Made by a program: the position numbers and the translations under genes. This document shows, one piece after another, positions 23,672 through 34,641 of a DNA stretch of 64,000 nt. The stretch's first letter is position 1; each line of letters opens with the position of its first letter. The notes beneath the pieces were generated by a model that saw only the letters and a program-made list of their open reading frames with translations, searched no databases and had not been told where the DNA came from. The stretch is from Dichotomocladium elegans (Eukaryota; Mucoromycota; Mucoromycetes; Mucorales; Lichtheimiaceae): positions 1,860,001 to 1,924,000 of the forward strand of contig JAIXMN010000003.1 in NCBI GenBank assembly GCA_025716815.1. Reading direction: 5' to 3'.

Positions 23672-24495
23672 ATGTGAGTACTCATTCTATTAAATGCCCA
23701 AGGGACAAGAACAGAATTTAGACATGGTTGGGAACTGAGAGAGCTGGACGTACTCGTCCCGGCGTATCGACTCGACAAGCGTCCGAATGACGCTCTCAGC
23801 TTGTTTAAGTTGCCATCCCGCGTAAATTATTGAAAACTGAGCACATTTGACTGACGGACACATGAATACAACATTGTAGGGTCAACTTGCGTAACCAGAA
23901 ACGCCTTGCTGCCTCAGTCCTCAACTGTGGCAAGAGAAAGATTTGGCTCGATCCTAATGAGGTCAAGGAGATCTCCAACGCCAACTCGCGTAAGTCTTAA
24001 GAATATACTTCCCTTTCTCTATTTCCCCGACAGAGAAAGAATTGGAGTATGCTTAACCTCGGGCTATAGGTGCCAACATTCGCAAGCTTGTGAAGGACGG
24101 TCTGATTATCCGTAAGCCCGAAATCAGTCAGTCGCGTTTCCGTGTCCGTGAGCACGCTGCTGCCAAGCGTCTCGGCCGCCACATGGGCTACGGTAAGCGC
24201 AAGGGTACCGCCAATGCCCGTATGAGCACCCAAGTTGTTTGGATGCGTCGTATGCGTGTTCTCCGTCGTCTCCTCCGCAAGTACAGAGAGGCTGGCAAGA
24301 TCGACAAGCACCTTTATCACTCCCTGTACCTCAAGTCCAAGGGTAACGGCTTCAAGAATAAGCGTGTCCTCATGGAACACATCCACAAGGCTAAGGCTGA
24401 GAAGCAGAGAGAGAAGACTCTCAGCGAGCAGGCTGAGATCCTTCGTGCCAAGAACAAGGCCCTTCGTGAGCGCCGTAAGCAGCGCGCTGAGGAAA

Positions 24496-24518
<23 letters not shown>
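23672..24518 (+). CDS. RPL19: 60S ribosomal protein L19 (eL19)
   Basis: Large-subunit ribosomal protein eL19. The start codon itself is split: AT at 23672-23673, a 206-nt intron (GTGAGT...TTGTAG), then G at 23880. Exon 2 runs 23880-23989 and exon 3 24070-24518, giving 186 residues, a normal length. The sequence is unambiguous: [89 protein letters not shown], then the basic helical tail ending in a Gln run. Codon use is strongly biased (CGT, AAG, GTC), as expected for a highly expressed gene. The long minus-strand frame over it is a shadow. Confidence 0.97.
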
Positions 24519-24526
<8 letters not shown>

Positions 24527-24720
24527 TGACGACCGACAGTAAAAGAGAGAGGAAACTGTTTACCATCTTTCACATTACTTCGTTCCCAAAAATAAAATAA
24601 AAAAAAATGCAAAAATAGCCACCTGTTCCACAGACAAGAACAGCCTTCAGCCATTTCGAGCTTATATGCTCTTTTGCTGTCGTTCTTTTTCTTCTTACTT
24701 CTTCTTGAATTCTCTTTGTA

Positions 24721-27700
24721 ATGGCGACAGACTACGATGCTTTCACCCTACCGACCTCTGTGGACTCATTCAGCAGTTCGTTTTGGGAAACGCTGAAAGA
24801 GACTACCTACTTTGGACTCCAACGAAATAAGTTTGGCAGGGCTTCCTTGATGCGCAACTTCTTCGGGACGGTCCAGAATGTGTATGCAGATATGGACGAT
24901 ACCCCAATCTCTTTTAAGAAAAGATGTAGAGGAGAGTGTTGCTGAAACTTTTTTTTTAAAAAAAAAAAGACTTGATACAAGACAATCGCAATACCGGATC
25001 CTATATCGACGAGCAGCAAACACTGTTAACCATCATCGTCAAGGTAGCAAGAAAAACTATGCGAGTTGCTATCAGATCGCTGCGTCCGATAGTGAGAAGC
25101 AGTCTTTGATGGCCTGGGCATGGATAGAAAGTAAGTGGATCTAACACGAGATAGGATTAGCATGGAGATTTCGCTCTACTCACCCGTATGACGTAAAAAC
25201 TAGCCCATCTCAGCCCATCTTTGGAGATGCTCGATCCCATGGAAAAGGACGACTATGTAGTAACCAAACTCAATTTCATCGTTACGCAAAGAGGTTTGTT
25301 GTTTACTGCAAACAGTCCACATCGCAGCTCCAGTGCTGTCACATTCCCCAAGCCTCAGCCCCCACCCCATGCTACAGGACGTTTTGTTTTGGATGTACTA
25401 ATCGAACAAACCTGCAGATGCGGGGACAGATGAAGTGTCTATGGACGAGCGCGTGCGGAATGGGTCGAGAAGCTTTAGGCAGACTTTTGGTGTACCGATT
25501 ACAGAACGACTTGTCAACTGTAAGTGTGGATGATCAGAAAAGAATCGGGAAGAGGCTGTTCCTTCCATTGATTGGGCTTTTTTCTGTTTTTAGATTACTC
25601 TTGTGGCTACGCCACGAACTGGTTCGCGAGTCAAGGGTGGTTATACATGAGTGAAAACTATGTCGCTTTTTATTCTTACCTCATGGGCTATGAAACCAAG
25701 CTCCTTGTTGAGCACAAGGAGGTGCGTGCCATTACTAAGGAGAAATCCGGTGTCTTCTCCGATGCGATTCGTGTCGTAATGAAGGATCAATCTGAAGTAG
25801 GGATAAGCTAACTTGACATTTCTGGTGGTATGGTATGTTAACCCAATCTTAAAATTAGCATCTGTTTTCTGGCTTTGTCGACCGAGACATTGTGAGTTCT
25901 GCTGTTCCACACATCACATGAGGACAAGGGGAAACCAATATCCGGTTAAAGAGATCAATCCAGAGACTTATTTCTACAACAGGTTTATGACGAGCTAATG
26001 CAGCTCACCGGACTAGCAATGCAACGTGTCCTCAAGAATTCTGCGCTCGAGCAGCATCTCCACTGGACAAACGGTTCCAGCAGCTCTCTCATGGAAACAT
26101 CCTCCGGCAACGGTGACACGAGCAGCAGCTGTGCGACTCCGCCTGGCAACAGTAGCATGAACCATCATGGTACAACGCCGTCGCTCAAGATGGATTTAGA
26201 AACCCAACGACGGAACGAACAATTCCAAGCTCAGTTTCACCTGCCCTCCACAGAAGAGCTTTTGCTGCACGTGAGTGCAACTCAGTTCAATAATTCCAGC
26301 CGTCCCATACATGGCCAGATCTGTTTATCCCAAGCCTTCTTGACATTTCACGCCTTTGAGCAGCTCTACCAAGCGGTCATCCCTCTATGCACCATCCGCC
26401 GCATCGAACGTCTGTTCGATCTGAACTATATGCTTTCCATCAAGATTGTCAATTGCCACCAGAAGACCATCAAGTTTTGCTTTGATAACATGTAAGAACC
26501 GCCGTGTTTATCTTTTTCTGTTGAGAGATGACGCCACCAACAAATTCATAATAGCACCAAACAAGAATACGAGGAGATTATTTATCATCTGACACAGCAA
26601 CTAGCCAAACAGCACCAGACCATTGGGCACAGCCTCAATGACTTTATGATTCAGTGCCCTTCTGAGCTTGTCGTCAACAACTGCTCGAACGATGACATTG
26701 ATCGTTCAGGTGCAGGGGGTCTTGGTCTTCTTTTTGGCTTTCCTGGTGACGAGATCAAACTCAAAGACAAGGCGAAGATGAAGCTGTGGAAGCGTTACTA
26801 TTCTGGTAAAGTCAACATAACTTGTCTCGGGGCTGAGTCCATGTGGATAAGCCTGTTTCCACTCAAAGAAAATGAAATTGCAGAGCACTCATCTAGATTG
26901 TTTGTATAGAATACGGTCGCAATTTGACATTGATAAAGACGCAGGAATTTTCAAGGCTCTGCCATGTGGGTCTTCCCAACCGGCTTCGTGGAGAGGTTTG
27001 GGAAATTTGTGCAGGTTCAGTCTACCAACGGCTGTTAAGTCAAGGATCCTATTGGCGCATCTTGGAAGAGAACAAGCATAGAACATCATACAGCATTGAA
27101 GAGATAGAGAAGGATGTGACGAGGTAAGGCGTAGGTCTCCAAAAAAAAAAAAGCCAAGGACATAGCCACTGAGTACCATAATAGGTCGTTGCCGGAGTAT
27201 CCAGCTTACCAAACATCACAAGGGATTGAACGCCTTCGTCGGGTGCTCACCGCGTATTCATGGAAGGACCCAGAACTTGGGTACTGCCAAGCCATGAACC
27301 TAGTAGCCTCCGCTCTTCTCATGCAAGTATCAAAGACAGACAGATATCCAGAAGAGGATGGATGAAGGGGCTGATAACCTTGTGCCTATAGTTACATGAA
27401 CGAGGAGCAGGCGTTTCATATCTTAGACACACTCTGTAATGAAATGCTACCGGGATACTATAGCACTTCGATGTACGGTGCCCAACTCGACATGGTCATA
27501 TTTGAACACTTGATCGAGGAGACCATGCCCGCGCTGCATCAACACATTCAGAAAACCGGACTTCAGATTTCTGTTGCTTGCTTGCCCTGGTTCCTGACGT
27601 TGTATTTGAATGCTGTTCCCCTTGTTTATGCATTCCGTATGATGGATTGCTTGTTCATGGATGGTCCCAAGATTCTTTTCCAAATTGGGTGAGCCTCAAA

Positions 27701-29165
27701 CTATTGCTTCTTCGGTACCCCACACTCTCAGACTTAACTCTTTTTGTATATCAATAGGCTTGGTACGGTCTAATGCTTTTGCCACTGGCTTTGATGCGTG
27801 GGGAAATTACGAGCCAAATATTTATCTTTTTAATATAGCCATTCTAAAATTAAACAGCGAGCGTATCCTTCAAGTGGGCGACGACGGTTCATTTATTCAA
27901 ATCCTCAAATCCTATCTTCAGTCGCTTGGAGAGCCTGTCCATCCCGTCGCACCAAGAGATGGCAGGGAAAAGACGCTCACTGTAAGTAAAAGAGTGGGGG
28001 GGGAGGAGGAAAGCGAAAATTCAATGAAGCCGTGCTTTTCTCACCAAGCGCAGAAATTTAACGAACTAATGCGAACTGCTTACACCGAATTTGCTGATAT
28101 CACTGACACGAGAGTCCGCGAATTGCGGCAGACACACCAGTTCAAGGTGGTCGCAGGCATCGAGTCAACTGCGAAGCGATCTGCGATCCGGAATCTCGAC
28201 AACGATGGCGGATTTACTGTGGAGGAACTTGAGTCCATCTGCGATCATTATCATGATGTGCAATATTATGCAATGGACAAGGACAGAGCGAGTGGTATGG
28301 ACTTCAAATGTTTTGAGATGTTCATGGGCAAGCTGGTGGACTGGGCTAAAGTGCAGCCATGCGAGGAGGAGCGGCGAAATAAGGTTGGCAAGACGTTCCT
28401 TGTGCGGTTGTTCAGTAAACTGTTTGATCGGCACGAGCAAGGCAGTGTAACATTCCAAGACGCGGTGATCGGGCTCGCTCGCCTGACCAAAGGCGACCAC
28501 AATGACCAGATCAGGCTGTTTGTGGAACTGCATGACTTGGATGAGGACGGCTATTTCAACCGAGACGAGCTACTCCAGTTTTCCGAGTCGCTCCTCTGGA
28601 TCTTGCGAGATAAACACGATGACGAGGGCTACCTCGATTCGGTGTCTACTTTTCTGAGGGAGGCGTTCTTGTATTCCGAGACAAGGGCAGACCCTCACGA
28701 AAGCTACCTTTCAATCGCATCGCTCAGGTTTGCAATCACTTTCTCGGCTCTGTACGTATGTCTTGCACTCGTACCAACTGATGTTGTAGAATGCTTGTGT
28801 TTGGCGACGAGATGCTTCGCCATTTTTTCACCTGCGGATTTAGTGAGACTTTCCGAATTGTAGACGCGAGCAAACATCGTAGACGGGAGACTAATAACAA
28901 CAGCGACAAACGGAGGAGTCTGAGTGGACTGTTCGACAGTTTCTTCACCTCTTCTTCTTCTTCTGCTATCACATCATCAGTTCGTAACAGTATTAGCAGT
29001 AATAGCAGCAGCAGAAGTAGCAGTATTGGATCAGCGAGCTCATCGCGAAGATCTTCGATGGAATCAATAGAGACATCTGCGTCATCGATTTACAGTATTG
29101 CAAAGGTGACAACGGGCGCAGACACGCCCACACCTGGCCCAGTTGCTCTTCATCGTTCTCCGTAA
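24721..29165 (+). CDS. GRAM-TBC-EF-hand RabGAP (TBC1D8/9, yeast Gyp2/Mdr1 class)
   Basis: A GTPase-activating protein for Rab GTPases (family knowledge). The gene has many introns. Order of parts: N-terminal segment (24721-24920) and first GRAM-like part with [10 protein letters not shown] and [20 protein letters not shown] (to 25130); GRAM core [20 protein letters not shown] (25590-25800); a second GRAM-like repeat (26230-26490); the TBC domain (about 26890-27850) with [17 protein letters not shown], the catalytic Arg motif IEKDVTR near 27110, and the Gln-finger YCQAMN near 27290; then EF-hands (28080-28640), one with a canonical loop [12 protein letters not shown]; and a Ser-rich tail to 29165. 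Both catalytic fingers are present, so it is likely an active GAP. Exon 1-2 and 8-9 junctions are the least certain. Confidence 0.88.
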
Positions 29166-29471
29166 TAAAATAATGTATTATTTGTACTATTGCCAATCCA
29201 ATGTCTTTTGCGCATTACAACCCTGTCCTTCAGAAACCCATTGTCACACAAGATTTACAGAAGTGTGCGCTTTCGGATGCAGTTGCGTCATTAAAGTCGT
29301 TGTACTTTACTGATTGTTTCACTGTATTGGAGAATTCTTATAACCTTGTCGATTGCTAAAAGGAATGCGGTTAGCTTCATCTTTTGTATATCCGAGTATA
29401 TAAAGCGTGGTGTAAAGAAAGGGAAATGCGACGTATAAGTATTGATTGGGGCGACGATATCAATGTCAATA

Positions 29472-29860
29472 TTAGGGTGATCGACAGAAGGTCAGGATCG
29501 CTGGAATGCCGTACCTTTGTTCCCTCCAAGTCTGTTCAGATGCTCTCTGATAGCTGAGAATGAAATATAGATTCTCATGCAATAGGGACACACTAGAACG
29601 GCCTTGTTTCCGTTCAAGTTTGACTCGTACGTTGTCTTCACAAAAGACAAAAGTATTGAACCTATGCAATTCTAGACATTTAATATTGCCTTTGTCTTTT
29701 CTGAATTTCACCGAGGACTGAAGTTGGTAGTAGTCACCATCGTGATGGAGTAAGTCCCTTGCTATTTGAAAGACAGATGTACAATTCTCAATCGTGCACG
29801 GAAAGAGGCCGGATTCGAGTTGCATTCAGTGCAGCTCTTGTAAAAAAGAAGAAATTCTAT
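29472..29860 (-). pseudogene. Diverged copy of the zinc-finger ORF found in the 45-54 kb inverted repeat
   Basis: Nucleotide and protein similarity to 53227-53660 (and its mirror 45350-45780) is obvious: shared LFPCTIENCTSVF, GNIKC-ELH-FNTFVFCED and the Tyr-Gly-Ile-Pro end. The frame changes after the VKLERK segment, so the second zinc-finger-like part (CPYCMRIF in the other copies) is lost here. It is a dispersed repeat remnant lying between two convergent genes. Confidence 0.65.
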
Positions 29861-29887
29861 TTTATTATCGTCCAATAGCAAGAGTCT

Positions 29888-30118
29888 CTATTTTGTCGAC
29901 TTCTTGAAGCCTCCAAAGGCGCCCTCAATCTTGTCCTTGGCATCGTTGAACATTTCTTCGACCTTGCCCTCCGCGCGCTGCATCATTCCGGTGGTGTGCT
30001 GGGCCTGGCCTTCGCTTTCCATGGACTTGTCGCCTAGCGTCTTGCCTACACCCTCCTTGACGTTGCCCATGCCCTTGTTCATCTGGGCGTTGACGTTGCT
30101 CTCGTTAAACTTGTTCAT
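29888..30118 (-). CDS. CsbD-like small stress-type protein
   Basis: An intronless 76-residue protein starting MNKFNESNVNAQMNKGMGNV. It has the two amphipathic CsbD-like repeats: GNVKEGVGKTLGDKSMESEG followed by RAEGKVEEMFNDAKDKIEGA, ending in Lys-rich GGFKKSTK. CsbD-like proteins are small, hydrophilic, often stress- or stationary-phase-induced and of unknown mechanism (family knowledge). Strong codon bias (GTC, AAG, GGC) suggests high expression. Confidence 0.8.
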   Translation of the reverse strand: MNKFNESNVNAQMNKGMGNVKEGVGKTLGDKSMESEGQAQHTTGMMQRAEGKVEEMFNDAKDKIEGAFGGFKKSTK

Positions 30119-31419
30119 CGTTGTCGAGTTGTTGTACTTGATATGTTAATAGGCTTGTCTGAACGTAAGCCATTTTATACTATCCGGTGTCTTGCTTTTT
30201 TTTTTTCTCTCCCCATCTCCCGACGGCGAATAATACATTTGTTTCTCCACTTCATTGATTCACCATTGCATATTCCTCCGCGGCAATATTTCTCGGCATT
30301 TGGTATTTTACTAATCATGAACACTGAGTTAGCGCAAGTCACACGATGTTTAGAGGTAGAAGCATCGTCTTGAGTGTCTTACTCTATTTGGATCGCAGAG
30401 TTGAGGAAGTCAACTGGGCGGTGCTGGTGATTAAACAGTTCACCCTATCATCCTGGTGGAAACCTCAAGCTGCCGACATAAAGATATTGTACGTAATTGC
30501 CGCTATCCAGTGTCATCTAAGATGTAACCCATGCTACACTTGGCTACTGAGTACACGCAATATACGACGGGTAAAGAGACATATTGTCGTCCATAGCTTG
30601 CTTTGAGAATGACCAGTATATGTACATACAGTATCTCAACACTTCAATTTTTTCTTCAGCAACATCGGATTCCACCGTCTCCACAATACATGCTCAAAGG
30701 ACTGTCGAGAGCAGCTTTTTTTATTTGACTGGATCTGTAAAGGGGATACTTGACAGAGTCGATGGAACCTGTACATTTTACTCAATGATCCTTCCTCCTC
30801 CCCCTTCCCTTTGCGCTTGTATCACATATTTGTTCTAGCGGCATTTTTGACAGCCATCCGCTTCTGTGTTAGACAGGTACTCATGGTCTGAATGGCATTT
30901 CTGTCAGCTCCTTGGAGCGTCCAATCGTATAACCGCCTCGGTGATTTTGCTTCGGCCCACACCGACATAGGACACGTATGTAGAGTGCACGAGCGGCCAG
31001 ATATTCTCAATAAAGAGGATATGTTGCATTGAATAGTATCCTTCCGCTGTCCTAGAATGGCGTAAGAAACAACTGCTCAGGAGATTTGAAGAATTGGAAG
31101 TATCCAAAAAAGACACTGGAGCAACTTATGAGAAACAAAAGCAGCGCATCATTAAAAGAAGGAATATATTTCAACCTTGAGACAAAGAATACGGCAGTGC
31201 TGCAAAGTTAGCCTGTAAACTACCCACGAGACTGTTGGTCATGAGAAGATCAACGGCTTAGCACAACCGCCATCTAACACCTATAACCCAATCCCTTCCT
31301 GAAAATAACCATTCTACAAGCATCATCCCTGTGTATGAATCACATGTTTCGTAAAAATGCCATATATCTCTCACTTCCTCTGACGAGAGAGCATGTCCAT
31401 CGGTTATACTTTTTACTGT
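30119..31419. other. Intergenic region
   Basis: I see no supported gene. Short frames on both strands lack domains. The first 150 bp are the upstream region of the CsbD-like gene, and the last part lies beyond the 3' end of the GT69 gene. Confidence 0.5.
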
Positions 31420-32757
31420 TCACAAACCCTCATGATTTGGCCACAGACAAGGATAATCCTCAGGATCAAGATTCATATCAAAGATTTTGTGAGCTCGATA
31501 CGTCCATTCGGCTTCTTGAGAATTTGTCAGCTCCCGCTTTGGTTCGTTAAAAAGCCGCAGAAACGGCTGCCAGAGAGGAAGAATCGTATTGGCGTACCAG
31601 TAATGAAACGCATCATATCCGACCTTAATATTCAAAATGCTCACGAATGAAAAACATAACATATCATCAACAACAACACCGCGTGATCCCTTTTTTTTTA
31701 CCTTGACATGAGGGTTAATCAACGTCCGAGTATAATTTAACGGACGCATATCAGAAAATAGAAGACAGCATTCGGACGCATCAAGCGGCGGATCAGCCTC
31801 GTCCGGCAGAACGGCGCGAAAACTCACTCGTCCTTCAGCAAAAGGCTTGGCCGGCAGCACAGCCGCACCATTCCAGCAGCTGTAGACAGGAACAGGCTCA
31901 CCACGGATAAGCAGTCTGCGGCTTTCGGGATCCGTAAAATAAGGATAGTTGCCCGAACCGACCCAGCCACCGTCGACTTCGCGTGTCGCAAATGTATCGT
32001 AAAACTCTCCAAAAAAGTCAAGCCCGCAAGCAGCGTCATAAATCCCATTATTCGTCTGGATCAATCGGATTACATCGCTGATATCAAAGTAGATGTCATT
32101 AAGAAACAAGAGCCGGTCGAATTCCCCCGGAAGCGTGCGCCGGATCGGATCGAGCGCTCGGTTACGATACTCAGCCAATCGAACGATACGTCGCAAGTTG
32201 CCGCCCCCTTCTTCAGGCGCCCGCAAGGGCTCATCGAGCATGATGCGATGTCGCACTTTTCCGTCCGTGAGTCTGTCTTCCCATGCTACAAGCATGGCCT
32301 TAGTACGATCGGTGCTACCTAAAGCGATCCCTGATTGAATGGGCTGTTCTTTCCTCGCGCTTGCTTATGCGGGATAAACGCTTCCCGAGCTCTTGTTTTT
32401 TGTTTACCACTCTCATACACAGACACATATATCCGTGAGGGACCTGCCCATGCGATGAGAGCATCGATTTGCTGGATCCAATGCTCGAGAATCGGTTCAT
32501 TATTGTGAAAATTAGCAGCGATGAACAAAGATGGCCGGTATTCTTCTTCTCTACAATTTGCAGTGATTAATGCCTGAGCTGGGTGGATGCTAGATTGATT
32601 ATTACTCGGATATTGCCCCAGTAGTAAAGGTCAAATGGTTTTTGAGTAGTAAGAGGGTGAAAAGAAAGACTATAGCAAAGACGAGGTATCGCTTACCCTT
32701 TCGGGTGAGCAAAAGAGAGGGAATCATGCGGAGACCAACACTCCCCAAGAGCGGCAT
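31420..32757 (-). CDS. GT69/CAP59-type alpha-1,3-mannosyltransferase, type II membrane protein
   Basis: Four exons (32757-32606, 32550-32408, 32318-31702, 31623-31420) give 371 residues in frame; the start may instead be the next ATG at 32727. The N terminus is a type II signal anchor (KGKRYLVFAIVFLFTLLLLK), placing the enzyme in the Golgi with its catalytic part lumenal. Family motifs of the CAP59/CMT1 group follow: FIAANFHNNEPILEHWI, RIYVSVYESGS, AEYRNRALDPI, FDRLLFLNDIYFDISDVI, AACGLDFFGEFYDTFATR and VPVYSCWNGAAVL, then HYWYAN. In Cryptococcus, relatives add alpha-1,3-mannose during capsule synthesis; here a cell-wall or exopolysaccharide role is likely (inference). Confidence 0.87.
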
Positions 32758-33026
32758 CTACCAAAATCTTCTACAGTAGCCGATTTTGCCCAACCTGGTG
32801 AACCTATTGTATCATCTTTAACGCTCTTGCATCCACGGCCAAGCATTCTTACCATTTCCTTCGTTATGTGTGACTAAGAGGAGGAGGAAGAGAAAATAAG
32901 GCTTCCAGAGATCGTCCGTAGGGATTTCTAAGCTTGTTATGTCTGCCAGTGCAGCGTACCGCCGGCAAGCGTGGTTCATCGTATAACCCCCCCCCCAGTC
33001 GAAGGTGTCAAGCAAGCATCTTCATC

Positions 33027-33383
33027 ATGACTACGGACCCCACCCGGGGAATCTGTTTATTTGTCGGTGCTGCTGCCTCCAACCTGTTGCGTAACTGCGT
33101 TGACAAAATATGCGTCCTGCTTCGTCTTTGGATATCACAACATCTTGGTCCGCGCCTAGATCCATTGGCCTACAATGATGACCGCAGTCTTTGTGCGAGT
33201 CTATATGATACCAATGAACAAAGAACTGAAAAAATACATACTAGCAAACTGAACAGGGCCCTTGAAAACGTCCTTACTTTCCATGTCCATGAGGGCAGAA
33301 TACCCATCTTATCCAATGTTGCTCTCGACAAGGAGCTGATGATCCTTGTGCGCGTGCGCGGGGAGGGGGAATTTACTCTCTAA
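33027..33383 (+). CDS. Hypothetical open frame, weak support
   Basis: A 118-codon frame starting MTTDPTRGICLFVGAAASNL. The C-terminal half (NRALENVLTFHVHEGRIPIL) looks protein-like, but no family is recognised, no introns or homologues support it, and it lies in an otherwise non-coding stretch. It may be chance or a decayed gene. Confidence 0.2.
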   Translation: MTTDPTRGICLFVGAAASNLLRNCVDKICVLLRLWISQHLGPRLDPLAYNDDRSLCASLYDTNEQRTEKIHTSKLNRALENVLTFHVHEGRIPILSNVALDKELMILVRVRGEGEFTL

Positions 33384-33570
33384 GTCCTCCATTATCTGCT
33401 TCGCTGGGGGGAAGATGCAAGCAGTCTAGTCTTTCAAAATCTTTGACCAATTAGGACTCGGAAATTTTGATAAAGACCAATCAGGCATCAGCAATTGATG
33501 ACGAAATTGATTTTTACGGCAGGCCGAACAAAATTGGGTGGGGTCTTTTTCTTCTCTCATTTGTTCATTG

Positions 33571-33999
33571 CCTCCAGAAATGTACCTTTCTAGTATCCTT
33601 GTGAGAGCTGCTTGTCGAGAACACCACATGCCTTTTTTTCTTTAGAAAAGGCATGGCAGGCGATAGACTTGCAAGAGGAACGTTGGGTCGGAGGAAGTGG
33701 CATGCGCTACGGGTATTTTGACCTTGATGTCTTAGCCTTAATGGACTGGGGTGCTGTCCGCGCTGCTGCGTCGAATTGACCGTGCCTCCATAAATGGTAC
33801 CTTTCTAGTATCCTTGCGAGCGCTGCTTGTCGAGAACACCACATGTCCTTTTTTTTTCTTTAGAAAAGGCATGGCAGGCGATAGACTTGCAAGAGGAACG
33901 TTGGGTCGGAGGAAGCGGCATGCACTACGGGTATTTTGACAATGATGTCTCAGCCTTAATGGATTGGGGTGCTGTCCGTGCTGCTGCGTGGTTAATCAT
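33571..33999. repeat. Direct tandem duplication of about 214 bp
   Basis: Two copies start at 33571 and 33785. Shared landmarks are ACCTTTCTAGTATCCTTG, CTGCTTGTCGAGAACACCAC, AAAAGGCATGGCAGGCGATA and GGGTGCTGTCCG. They differ by a few substitutions and one indel in the T-run, so the duplication is not brand new. No coding function is evident. Confidence 0.8.
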
Positions 34000-34641
34000 C
34001 AGGTAAAAAGTGAACCAACTCACCAGTTTCATGTTTTCAGCAGGCATTCTGTAGATGCCGGCCGGCCAACGCGATGCTTCAGCACTCCCAAAAGAATAAG
34101 GAGCATACATAATTTTATGTCTTGGCGCCTCCTACGCTGACATTGCTGCCCATTTCAACCTCCCATGTTAGTGTCAACATTCACAAAAAGCCATCATTAC
34201 AATAATCTAATCTGCCATGACTACGTAGCCACAGTAGCAATTGCTGCAAGTGTATATGCAGCAAAGAGCCAACTTTCACAATCATTACCTCAATAACAAC
34301 CGCGGCGATGTTCATCCCAAATACCCCATCGAAACCTGCATACTTCGAACTAGCCATAAAGTATACAATCTTTCAACAAACCATGAAGAATGTGTGCATC
34401 ATCCTAGCTTAACCCGATGAACGAAACTGGGCTGCTATAACGAGTAATGTTAAACTCATTGATACTGTAGGGATATACTTGTTCAAAAGAATCATGAAAG
34501 GCTGGAACAGTGTCATTTCAAAGGTTTTCTTGCAAGTGCTGGAATAAATTAACATCTTCATGTTATGGATGATGTAAAAAAGAAAGGCAAAAGGAACAGT
34601 ATAAATCTTCACGTCGAAAGCTTACTTGGAATGGGAAAACG

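Larger units (their letters stand above)
32758..34641. other. Intergenic region containing a local duplication
   Basis: Besides the duplicated stretch at 33571-33999 and one weak open frame at 33027-33383, I see nothing coding. It includes the promoter of the GT69 gene (from 32758) and the 3' flank of the 590-residue gene. Confidence 0.5.

Noticed and set aside
23997..24566. Long minus-strand frame across the RPL19 gene, Leu-rich
   Set aside because: It is the mirror of strongly codon-biased eL19 coding sequence and has no independent domain.
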